Shown: positions 56,433 to 64,000 of the stretch, piece after piece | Numbering within the stretch: position 1 is the first letter of the stretch | Layout: the number at the start of each line of letters is the position of its first letter | Assembly: GCA_037145635.1 (NCBI GenBank) | Contig: JBBCXB010000005.1 | Location: 186,001-250,000 of the forward strand | Source of the DNA: JAATFS01 sp037145635 | GTDB lineage: Bacteria > Pseudomonadota > Gammaproteobacteria > Xanthomonadales > Xanthomonadaceae | DNA length: 64,000 nt | Direction: 5' to 3' | The notes under the pieces: model-generated | What the model saw: the letters and a program-made list of their open reading frames with translations, nothing else | Databases searched by the model: none | Told to the model about the DNA's origin: nothing | Translations under genes and position numbers: made by a program

Positions 56433-58663
56433 CCATGACCCGACGTAGCACCCCGCGCTTTCCCCAGGCTCTGCGGCTGGCCGTGCTGGCGCTGCTGTGG
56501 CCGCTGCCGCAGGCCGGCGCCGCCGCCGACTCGGTGGCCGGCCAGTTCGACGAATGGGCCGGGCAGACCACCGTGAGCCGCTCCACCACGCTGCGCGAAC
56601 TGGGCTTCGATCGGCCGGTGGTGCTGAGCGGGCAGGAGAGCCAGCGCGAGATCTACCTGCCGGTGCCGGCCGGCGTGCGCACCCGCGATGCCCAGCTGCA
56701 GCTCGATGCGCGCTACGTGCGCGGGCATACCGGGCGCACCTCCAGCCTGCTGTCGATCGACGGCGACCCGGTGTCGGCGCGCTCCATCACCGACGCCCAG
56801 GGCGACGCCAGCGCGCTGATCGGCATCGACGGCTTCGCCCGGCCCAGCGGCTTCGTGCGCTTCGGGGTGGGCTGGTGGTCGGTGGTGTCGGACTACCAGT
56901 GTGCCGACCAGAGCGCGCCGGCCAACGTGCTGCGGCTGTCGCCGGACTCGCGTTTCAGCTACCGCTTCGATGGCCGCGACATCGATACCGTGGCCAAGGC
57001 CTGGGGCGCGCTGCCGGGCCGGGTGCGGCTGCTGGTGGACGGCCGCGCGGTCAATGCCGAGACCTACGACGCCGCCTGGCGCGTGGGTACCGCACTGGAG
57101 AACGGCGGCAAGCGCATCGAGGTGATCGCGCTGCCGTCCGTCGGCACGACCCTCGACCTGACCGGCGTGACGGTCCCGGCGAGCCTGGCCGGCATTCCGG
57201 CCTATGCGGCGCTGGCCGGCGGCGGACGCGAGCACCGCATCGGCAGCCTGGCCGAGGTCGGCGCGCTGCTGTCGCTCGGCGACGGCGGCCCGCTGGCGGT
57301 GGACGTGGCGGTGCTGAGCGACGGGCTGCGCAGCAAGGTGCGCGCCGCGTTGGATGCCCTGGCCGCCGAGGTCGCGAGCGGCTCGCCGGGCGCGGCCACG
57401 GCGTATGCCGGCTGGCGCAGGACCGACATGGCCGCGTTCGAGCAGCCGGTGGACAAGTCCTCGGTGGCCGTCACGCTGGTCGCCGGGCGTCCGACCCTGG
57501 TGGTGGCGGTCGGCGCCGGCGCCAAGGTGGCCGGCCTGCTCACCGAGCAGTGGCGTGCCTACGCCCTGGGCCGCTCGCTGCGGGTCAGCGAGGCGGTGCT
57601 GCCGTCGGCCGACAAGGACGTGGTGCTGCTGAGCCGGCTCGGCGCGATGGCGGGGACCCAGGACATCGTGATGCGCGGCGAGCGCAGCGCCAGCTTCGAC
57701 CTGGGCGCGCTGTCGAGCGACGGCCGCCTGCCGGCCGAGGTCGTGGTCGACGTCTCGGCGGCCCCCAACGCCGCCGGCCAGGGCACGGTGGCCTCGATCT
57801 TCTTCAACGACTACCTGCTCGGTGCCAAGGTGCTCAGCAGCGACGGCAAGCCGCAGCGGCTCAGCGCCAGCGTGCCCAGCTACGCGCTGGCCGCGCGCAA
57901 CCAGATCAAGATCAGCTTCCTGCGCCAGCCGGCGCGGCCGTACTGCCACGACCCGGCCACCGCCTACCCGGTGACCGTGCTGCCCAGCAGCCACATCCGC
58001 CTGTCCGACCGCGCGGTGGGCGCGGACTTCGTCGGCGCCGCGGCGCAGCTGGCCGGCGCGCACGACGTGTTCGTGCCGGCCTCGTGGCTGCAGGACGCGC
58101 CGCGCTCGCTGGCCAAGGTGATCCATGTCGCCAGCGCCACCGGCGCCTCGCCGATGAAGGCGGTGCTGACTCTCGGCCGCGACGGCGCCGCGCTCACGCC
58201 GACCGGTCCGTTCCTCAGCTTCGGCGCCATCCCGCAGGGCTATGCGCAGGGCAGCGCGGTGCGCGACGGCCACCTGGTGATCGCCGGCACCGGCAACCGG
58301 GTGCTGCTCGACCTGGCGGGGCTGGACCGCGCCGCGGTGGTCGAGGTGATCGGCCAATCCGGCCAGAACGGGGTGATCTACCGCGAGCTGGACGCGCGCG
58401 GCCCGACCATCGCCGAGCCGTTCCGGCTGATCCGCGGCAGCGTCGCCCTGCTGGACGCGCGCGGCGTGGTGCAGGACTTCGACAGCCAGGACCCGACCGG
58501 CGCGCGCCTGGCCGAGCAGGGCCGCGCGAACCCGGCGTGGCAGCAGCACATGGTGTGGCTGCTGGTGCTGGTCGCGGTGATCGTGTGCCTGCTGCTGGCC
58601 GCCCGCGGCACCCAGCTGCGCCGCCGCCGTGAGGCCGCGCGCAAGGCGTCCGAACGGTCGTGA
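56429..58663 (+). CDS. BcsB-like periplasmic protein, membrane anchored
   Basis: A 744-residue exported protein of the cellulose synthase subunit B type. Signal peptide (core LRLAVLALLWPLPQAGAAA, about residues 15-32), alternating carbohydrate-binding-like and ferredoxin-like domains (for example ELGFDRPVVLSGQESQREIYLPVPAGV and ASIFFNDYLLGAKVLSSDG), and a C-terminal membrane anchor (about 710-730) followed by a basic tail. BcsB guides the nascent chain through the periplasm next to BcsA. Finding one in front of an NfrB-type synthase is unusual: the E. coli nfr locus lacks it. It overlaps wecB and nfrB by 4 bases on each side. Confidence 0.82.
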   Translation: MTMTRRSTPRFPQALRLAVLALLWPLPQAGAAADSVAGQFDEWAGQTTVSRSTTLRELGFDRPVVLSGQESQREIYLPVPAGVRTRDAQLQLDARYVRGHTGRTSSLLSIDGDPVSARSITDAQGDASALIGIDGFARPSGFVRFGVGWWSVVSDYQCADQSAPANVLRLSPDSRFSYRFDGRDIDTVAKAWGALPGRVRLLVDGRAVNAETYDAAWRVGTALENGGKRIEVIALPSVGTTLDLTGVTVPASLAGIPAYAALAGGGREHRIGSLAEVGALLSLGDGGPLAVDVAVLSDGLRSKVRAALDALAAEVASGSPGAATAYAGWRRTDMAAFEQPVDKSSVAVTLVAGRPTLVVAVGAGAKVAGLLTEQWRAYALGRSLRVSEAVLPSADKDVVLLSRLGAMAGTQDIVMRGERSASFDLGALSSDGRLPAEVVVDVSAAPNAAGQGTVASIFFNDYLLGAKVLSSDGKPQRLSASVPSYALAARNQIKISFLRQPARPYCHDPATAYPVTVLPSSHIRLSDRAVGADFVGAAAQLAGAHDVFVPASWLQDAPRSLAKVIHVASATGASPMKAVLTLGRDGAALTPTGPFLSFGAIPQGYAQGSAVRDGHLVIAGTGNRVLLDLAGLDRAAVVEVIGQSGQNGVIYRELDARGPTIAEPFRLIRGSVALLDARGVVQDFDSQDPTGARLAEQGRANPAWQQHMVWLLVLVAVIVCLLLAARGTQLRRRREAARKASERS

Positions 58664-60801
58664 ACGGCGTCTACTGGGACATCTTCCTCGGCGACTACTA
58701 CGCCGTGCTGGAAACGGTGGCGATCGTGGTGGCGGTGGTGATCCTGATCTCCAGCCTCGACGACCTGTTCATCGACGCCTGGTACTGGGTGCGCGAGAGC
58801 TGGCGTACCCTGGTGCTCAAGCAGCGCGCCGAGTACCGCCCGCTGAGCCAGAAGGACCTGCAGCGGCGCCCGGAACAGCCGCTGGCGATCATGGTGCCGG
58901 CCTGGGCCGAGTACGGCGTGATCGCGCAGATGGTCGAGAACATGATCAACGTGCTCGACTACCAGGACTACGTGGTGTTCGTCGGCACCTACCCCAACGA
59001 CCCGCAGACGATCGCCGAGGTCGAGCGCATGCAGCGGCGCTATCGCCGCCTGCAGCGCGTGGAGGTGCCGCATCCGGGGCCGACCAACAAGGCCGACTGC
59101 CTCAACTGGCTGGTGCTGGCGATCTTCGAGCACGAGCGCACCCACGGCATCGAGTTCGCCGGCGTGGTGCTGCACGACAGCGAGGACGTGCTGCACCCGG
59201 TGGAGCTGCGCTTCTTCAACTACCTGCTGCCGCGCAAGGACATGATCCAGCTGCCGGTGACCTCGCTGGACCGCGAGTGGTACGAGCTGGTGGCGGGCAC
59301 CTACATGGACGAGTTCGCCGAATGGCACGCCAAGGACCTGGTGGTGCGCGAGAGCGTGACCGGCACGGTGCCGTCGGCCGGCGTCGGCACCTGCTTCTCG
59401 CGCCGCGCGCTGCTGGCGCTGATCGACAAGACCGGCAACCAGCCGTTCAACACCGACAGCCTGACCGAGGACTACGACGTCGGCGCGCGCCTGGGCGAGC
59501 TAGGCATGTCTTCGATCTTCGCGCGCTTCCCGGTGCAGTTCCGGGTGCGCCGGGCGTCCTGGTTCGGATTCGGGCCGGTGCGCGAACGCACCCAGCAGAT
59601 GGCGCTGTGCGTGCGCGAGTTCTTCCCCGACAACTTCCGCGCCGCCTACCGCCAGAAGGCGCGCTGGGTGCTGGGCATCGGCCTGCAGAGCTGGGAGACC
59701 CTGGGCTGGCGCGGCTCGCTGGCCACCAAGTACCTGCTGTTCCGCGACCGCAAGGGCATCGTCACCTCGTTCGTCAGCGTGTTCGCCTACCTGATCTTCC
59801 TGCAGTTCATGCTGTTCTGGGTGCTGCGCATGCTCAACGTGTGGACGCTGGAATTCCCCACCATCTTCCACGCCGGCACCTGGCCGATGACCGTGGCGCT
59901 GATGACCACCGTCGCGCTCGCCCTGCGCGTGGTGCAGCGCTTCTACTTCGTGCACCGCCTCTACGGCTGGGAACACGCGGTGATGTCGATCCCGCGCATG
60001 GTGGTCGGCAACCTGATCAACTTCATGGCGACCGCGCGCGCCTGGCGCATGTTCCTGCTGTACCTGGCCTTCGGCAAGCGCATCGTCTGGGACAAGACCC
60101 TGCACGACTTTCCCACCCCGGAGCAGCTGGTCAAGACGCGCCGCCGGCTGGGCGAACTGCTGACCAACTGGCAGGCGGTGGAGCCGGACCGGCTGGAGCA
60201 GGCCCTGCAGCAGCAGCGCGGCGGACGCCAGCAGCCACTGGGGCGGATCCTGGTGGCCCAGGGCTGGCTGGACGACGAGACCCTGGCCGAGGCGATCGCC
60301 TTCCAGGGCGACCTGCCGCGTGCGGCCATCGATGTCGACTACCTCGAGGCGGGCGAGTTCGCGCTGCCGGTGGCGGCCTGCGTGCAGTGGCGGCTGCTGC
60401 CGCTGCCGGCCGAGGCCGACGACGCACTGGCGGTGGCGGTGTCCAATCCGCTGTCCGAGGACGAGCAGGCGCAACTGCGGCAGGACGTCGGTGTGACGCA
60501 GCTGCGGCAGTACATCGCGCGCGAGAGCGAGATCAACGCCGGGCTGCGCCTGATCAGCGGCGAGTCCTACCGGCTCGACGCGGTGCCGCTGCTGGGCGAC
60601 CTGCTGGTGGAACTGGGCCTGGTCGCGCGCGAACGCTTCGCGCAGGCGCTGGACCGCTACCGGCCGCAGCGCGACGGCCGCATCGGCGACTATCTGGTCC
60701 GCCAGGGCATCGCGGTCGAGTCCGCCATCGCCGAGGCCGTGGCCGAGCAGCGGCGTCGCGCCAGCCATCCGCTCTACAGCATGATCGAGGCCGGGGCATG
60801 A
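58660..60801 (+). CDS. nfrB: NfrB-type exopolysaccharide synthase with C-terminal MshEN domain
   Basis: A 713-residue inner-membrane glycosyltransferase starting at GTG 58660. N-terminal membrane segment (about 13-35), GT2 catalytic domain with LAIMVPAWAEYGVI, HDSED (about 172), TEDYDVG (about 269) and QKARW (about 331), then membrane helices (about 370-470). The C-terminal about 210 residues contain MshEN-type repeats PLGRILVAQGWLDDETLAEA (from about 526) and RIGDYLVRQGIAVESAIAEA (from about 674). E. coli NfrB has the same layout, makes a ManNAc-based glycan under c-di-GMP control, and is needed for phage N4 adsorption. Length is close to E. coli NfrB (745). Confidence 0.92.
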   Translation: MNGVYWDIFLGDYYAVLETVAIVVAVVILISSLDDLFIDAWYWVRESWRTLVLKQRAEYRPLSQKDLQRRPEQPLAIMVPAWAEYGVIAQMVENMINVLDYQDYVVFVGTYPNDPQTIAEVERMQRRYRRLQRVEVPHPGPTNKADCLNWLVLAIFEHERTHGIEFAGVVLHDSEDVLHPVELRFFNYLLPRKDMIQLPVTSLDREWYELVAGTYMDEFAEWHAKDLVVRESVTGTVPSAGVGTCFSRRALLALIDKTGNQPFNTDSLTEDYDVGARLGELGMSSIFARFPVQFRVRRASWFGFGPVRERTQQMALCVREFFPDNFRAAYRQKARWVLGIGLQSWETLGWRGSLATKYLLFRDRKGIVTSFVSVFAYLIFLQFMLFWVLRMLNVWTLEFPTIFHAGTWPMTVALMTTVALALRVVQRFYFVHRLYGWEHAVMSIPRMVVGNLINFMATARAWRMFLLYLAFGKRIVWDKTLHDFPTPEQLVKTRRRLGELLTNWQAVEPDRLEQALQQQRGGRQQPLGRILVAQGWLDDETLAEAIAFQGDLPRAAIDVDYLEAGEFALPVAACVQWRLLPLPAEADDALAVAVSNPLSEDEQAQLRQDVGVTQLRQYIARESEINAGLRLISGESYRLDAVPLLGDLLVELGLVARERFAQALDRYRPQRDGRIGDYLVRQGIAVESAIAEAVAEQRRRASHPLYSMIEAGA

Positions 60802-63596
60802 GGGCGTCGCTGCGGTCGGGCATGATCGCGCTCGCGCTCGCGGCGCTGGCCAGCCCGGTCGCGCAGGCCGAGGTCCAGGTCCAGTCGCCGCCGCTGGCCG
60901 GCGCCGCCTACCGCATCGCGGAGGCCGCTTTCGCCGCCTACGCGCGCGGCGACTACGCCCAGGCCGAACGCCAGGCCGCCGAGGCAGTGCGGTTGCGCCC
61001 GGACGTGGCGCGGCTGCGGCTGCTGCAGGTATACGCGCTGCAGAGGCTCGGCCGCACCGAAGACGCGCGGGCCGCCGCACGCGCCGCGGTCGCCGCCGGC
61101 AGCGACGACCCGGCGCTGCGCGCGCAGGCGGCGGCGCCGGTTCCGGCCCTGCGCAACGCCGCCCGCGCGCCGGCGCGCCGCGGCGCCGCGTCCGCTCCCG
61201 CGACGCCTGCCGAGGCGGCCTACCGGCGCGGCTTCGAGCTGGCGACCCAGGCCTATGCCGACTACAACGCCGACCGCATGCCCGAGGCCGCGCGCAAGGC
61301 CGAGCAGGCCTTCCGCACGGTACCGGCGCAGGGCGACTGGGCGCTGCTGTGGATCGCCGCGCTCGAGGCGCAGCAGAAGCTGGTCGAGGCCGGCGACGCC
61401 GCCGATGCCGCGCTCGCGCTGGGCGCCCCGAACGTCGCCGACCTGCAGGCGCGCCGCGTGGCCCTGCGCCGCCAGCGCGCGGTGCGGCCGGCGCAGGAGG
61501 GCTACCAGGCGCTGATCGCCGAGCGCCCCGCCGACGCCGTGCCGTTCGCGCGCGAGGCCATCGCCTATGCGCCCGACGTGGCCTCGCACCGGCTGCTGCT
61601 GGTGACCGCGTTGATGCTCGACGAGCAGCTGCCAGCGGCCGAACAGGCGGCCGGCGAGGCCCTGGCGCGCGACGACGAGGACACCGTCGCGCTGGTGATG
61701 CGCGCCTACCTGCGCCAGCGCCAGCACGACCGGGCCGGCGCCGATGCCGACTTCGACCTGGCCCTGCGCCAGGACTGGCTCGACACCGAGCAGCAGGAGA
61801 ACGTGCGGCTGCTGGCGGTGGACGCGGCGCTGGCCGTGGGCGACCTGCCGCGCGCCACCCGGCTGCTGCAGCCGCTGCCCGCCGACGACGAGGCGGTGCA
61901 GCGCCGCCGCGCCGCGCTGCGCGACACCCGCGCGCCGGCCGAGCTGTCGCTGGCGACCTATCCGCCGCCCGCGCAGCTGTGCCGCGACACCCCCTACGGC
62001 ACCCAGTGCGAACTGGCGCCGGCCGACCGGCTGGGCAGCGGCGGCGCCTCCACCCAGGCCTACATCGCGTTCGCGCGCAAGGACTACCCGGAAGCGATCC
62101 GCCAGGCCCAGCGCGCGGTCGACGCCGACCCCGGCAATGCCAACCTGCAGAAACTGCTGACCACCGCGCTGGCGGCCGGCGATGCGCGCCAGTCCGCCCA
62201 GGCCGAGCAGCGCCTGGACGCGGCGCTGGCCGCGGCCCCGGACGATGCGCCGCTGCGGGTGCAGCGCGCCTACCTGCGCCTGCGCGACGGCCGCCCCGGC
62301 CCGGCGCTGCAGGACCTGCAACGCGCCCGCGCCACCGGCAAGGCCGCGCCGACGATCCTGCTGGACGAGGCCTATGCGCACGCCGCGCTCGGCCAGAACC
62401 GCACCGCCGTCGAACAGCTCCGGCAGGCGCTCGACGAGGCCGATGCCGGCACGCTGAAGCTGAGCCGCCAGCAGCGCTACGACACCCGCGGTTCGATCGC
62501 CAACCTGTCGCGCGAATGGGGCGCGATCGTTTCGGTCGGCTACCGCGGCGCGCGCCAGGCCGCCAGCAGCCTGGGCGGCGCCGCGATCAGCACGCCGGGC
62601 GACGCCGTGGTCGGCACCGCGGAGGCGTTCTGGCGCCCGGCCGCGCTCAACGACCGGCACGGCCTGCTGGAGGTGTACGGCCGCCTGACCAACACCCTGT
62701 ACGACCGCGGCGGCAGCTACGAGTCGATCCGCGCGGTGGACCCGTGCACCGGCGAGTCCACCGAGGATGCGCGCGACCGCGCCGAACGGCTGCAGCGTGC
62801 CGGTTCGGTCGCGGGCTGGCCGTCGACGATCGGCGCGCTCGGCGTGCGCTACAGCGTGGGCCGCACCGGCCTGACCGTCGGCGTGGAGCGGCGCCAGTTC
62901 CTGGGCACCGCCACCCGGCGTGGCGGTATCTACCCCGCGGCGCTGGCCGACCAGTGCCGGCTGCAGACCCTGGCCAACCAGCCGGAAGTGGGCAGCCTGC
63001 TGGCGCGCTACCGCCTCGGCGGCAACGCCGGCGGCTGGCTGTCCTACCTGACGTACGGCTTCTACCACGGCACCGACCTGCGCCTGGGCACCCGCCACTG
63101 GTTCACCGTGCAGGGCTATGGCCAGGCCGGCTACGCCTGGGACGACAACGCCGCCACGTTCAGCGTCGACCGGGTCGACAGCGACGGCCAGCCGACCGCG
63201 CGCCTGGTCGACTCGCGCGGGCGCCTGAAGCGCGACCAGTGGTTCGCCGCCGCCGAAGTGCGCGCCGGCCAGACCTTCCGGGTCGGCGGCGACGACAGCC
63301 GGCTGCTGCTCAATCCGTACCTCGTCGTCGGCGCCGACTGGCTCAGGCAGAGCACCCGCGTCACCGGCGTCGACTATCCGCAGATCGGCAGCCAGTCGTT
63401 CCGCCTGTCCGACAGCGGCGCCAGCTGGGCGCTCGGCGCCGGCCCGGGCGTCAGCCTGCGCTACTGGTTCCGCGAGGACCGCTACCACGCGCCGCGCTCG
63501 TACCTAGAAGGCTCGCTGCAGTACCGCTTCCCCCTCGGCGGCGGCGACAGCCAGCGCGCCAAGGGGCTGTTCGCCAACCTCACCTTTTACTACTGA
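60798..63596 (+). CDS. nfrA: NfrA-type outer-membrane export protein (TPR plus beta-barrel)
   Basis: A 932-residue exported protein coupled to nfrB (ATGA). Signal peptide MRASLRSGMIALALAALASP in front of AQAEV (cleavage about residue 25). The first about 570 residues are Ala-rich TPR-like helical repeats (AYARGDYAQAERQAAEAVRL, AFARKDYPEAIRQAQRAVDAD). The C-terminal about 340 residues form a beta-barrel with many aromatic strands (HWFTVQGYGQAGYAWDDN, SLRYWFREDRYHAPRSYLEG) and end LTFYY. This TPR-plus-barrel layout fits the bacteriophage N4 adsorption protein A/BcsC type, which exports polymer. Slightly shorter than E. coli NfrA (990). Confidence 0.88.
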   Translation: MRASLRSGMIALALAALASPVAQAEVQVQSPPLAGAAYRIAEAAFAAYARGDYAQAERQAAEAVRLRPDVARLRLLQVYALQRLGRTEDARAAARAAVAAGSDDPALRAQAAAPVPALRNAARAPARRGAASAPATPAEAAYRRGFELATQAYADYNADRMPEAARKAEQAFRTVPAQGDWALLWIAALEAQQKLVEAGDAADAALALGAPNVADLQARRVALRRQRAVRPAQEGYQALIAERPADAVPFAREAIAYAPDVASHRLLLVTALMLDEQLPAAEQAAGEALARDDEDTVALVMRAYLRQRQHDRAGADADFDLALRQDWLDTEQQENVRLLAVDAALAVGDLPRATRLLQPLPADDEAVQRRRAALRDTRAPAELSLATYPPPAQLCRDTPYGTQCELAPADRLGSGGASTQAYIAFARKDYPEAIRQAQRAVDADPGNANLQKLLTTALAAGDARQSAQAEQRLDAALAAAPDDAPLRVQRAYLRLRDGRPGPALQDLQRARATGKAAPTILLDEAYAHAALGQNRTAVEQLRQALDEADAGTLKLSRQQRYDTRGSIANLSREWGAIVSVGYRGARQAASSLGGAAISTPGDAVVGTAEAFWRPAALNDRHGLLEVYGRLTNTLYDRGGSYESIRAVDPCTGESTEDARDRAERLQRAGSVAGWPSTIGALGVRYSVGRTGLTVGVERRQFLGTATRRGGIYPAALADQCRLQTLANQPEVGSLLARYRLGGNAGGWLSYLTYGFYHGTDLRLGTRHWFTVQGYGQAGYAWDDNAATFSVDRVDSDGQPTARLVDSRGRLKRDQWFAAAEVRAGQTFRVGGDDSRLLLNPYLVVGADWLRQSTRVTGVDYPQIGSQSFRLSDSGASWALGAGPGVSLRYWFREDRYHAPRSYLEGSLQYRFPLGGGDSQRAKGLFANLTFYY

Positions 63597-63618
63597 CGTC
63601 ATGCACAAGGACCCCGCG

Positions 63619-64000
63619 ATGACCCCGACTTCCGCCCCCCGCCGCCGCGCGGCCGCCGCCCTGCGCTGGCTGCTGGGCGCCGGCCTGGCCCTGGCCGCCG
63701 TGGCCGGCGCGCACGCACAGGATTCCTCGATCGTGATCGTCGGCAGGGACGGCTGGCTGTTCCCGGCCTGGGGCAGCCTGACCGAGGTCGATCCGGCGGC
63801 GGTGGCGCGCAGCACCGCGCTGATCGCGCAGGCGCGCCAGGCGCTGGCGGCCGACGGCGTGCACCTGGAGGTGCTGGTGCTGCCGGACAAGGCGTTGTTC
63901 TACGAGGACCGCCTGCCGGCGGGCAAGGTCCTCGGCCCGCAGGTGAGGCAGCGCTACCGGCTGATCCACGACGGGCTGCAGGGCGCCGGCGTGTCCGCGG
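63619..64000 (+). CDS. AlgJ/AlgX-like SGNH O-acetyltransferase-type protein (3' end outside window)
   Basis: The frame is open from ATG 63619 to the right edge (127 residues visible). AAGGA stands 7 bases before this ATG; an in-frame ATG at 63601 has no such site. Signal peptide RRRAAAALRWLLGAGLALAAV ahead of GAHAQ in two parts (cleavage about residue 34). The start of the mature protein, VIVGRDGWLFPAWGSL followed by LEVLVLPDKALFYEDRLP, matches the opening of the ALGX/ALGJ SGNH-like domain (GxDGWLF and P-x-K-x-x-x-Y/H). The catalytic Ser/Asp-His motifs lie beyond the window. Known relatives add acetyl groups to alginate in the periplasm. Four bases or so of spacing from the nfrA end suggest the same operon. 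Confidence 0.78.
   Translation, partial: MTPTSAPRRRAAAALRWLLGAGLALAAVAGAHAQDSSIVIVGRDGWLFPAWGSLTEVDPAAVARSTALIAQARQALAADGVHLEVLVLPDKALFYEDRLPAGKVLGPQVRQRYRLIHDGLQGAGVSA

Overview
The window is a high-GC (roughly 70%) gammaproteobacterial chromosome segment, almost certainly from Xanthomonas or a close relative in the Lysobacteraceae. The main reasons are the type II secretion operon in the Xanthomonas order E-F-G-H-I-J-K-L-M-N-D, a XadA/YadA-type trimeric adhesin, a family 1 pectate lyase, TonB-dependent uptake genes, and abundant GATTCCC-type repeats between and inside genes. No tRNA, rRNA, insertion sequence, prophage or CRISPR array was seen.

Layout. 1-1.6 kb: pssA (cut by the left edge), a psi-subunit candidate (holD) and rimI, translationally coupled. 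1.9-3.0 kb: secreted pectate lyase. 3.1-8.1 kb, minus strand: pepA-holC-valS, with lptF-lptG diverging from it. 10.5-15.3 kb: RDD membrane protein, xerD, a frameshifted secreted beta-propeller-like gene, and a dsbC-like disulfide isomerase. 15.5-19.5 kb: purL. 20.1-27.0 kb: a trimeric autotransporter adhesin and a subtilisin-like exoprotease. 27.2-38.8 kb: the complete xps operon plus a coupled glycosyltransferase-like gene. 39.0-45.8 kb, minus strand: a GntR/UTRA regulator, a PnuC-family permease, a TonB-dependent receptor, a rhodanese, an APH-fold kinase and a THI5-like protein. This is probably a cofactor-precursor (thiamine-like) scavenging locus, with a perfect TGGTCTAGACCA operator in front of it. 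46.2-52.3 kb: a lone family 2 glycosyltransferase, then a four-gene exopolysaccharide-type locus (barrel, MshEN-glycosyltransferase, membrane protein, lipoprotein glycosidase-like). 52.4-53.6 kb: pncB. 53.6-55.2 kb: a gene-free mosaic of palindromic and tandem repeats ending in a CRP/Clp-like site. 55.2-64.0 kb: wecB, a BcsB-like protein, nfrB, nfrA and an AlgJ/AlgX-like acetyltransferase cut by the right edge.

The parts fit together as a surface and secretion toolkit. The pectate lyase and the protease are plausible Xps substrates. The adhesin and two separate polysaccharide machines would build the cell surface and biofilm. Three proteins (XpsE and both polysaccharide synthases) carry GspE-N/MshEN-type domains, a fold known to bind c-di-GMP in several systems, and a CRP/Clp-like site precedes the wecB-nfrBA operon. 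The last operon is the most interesting part of the window. It joins the UDP-ManNAc-producing epimerase to an NfrB/NfrA-type synthase and exporter, and adds a BcsB-like periplasmic protein and a likely O-acetylation enzyme.
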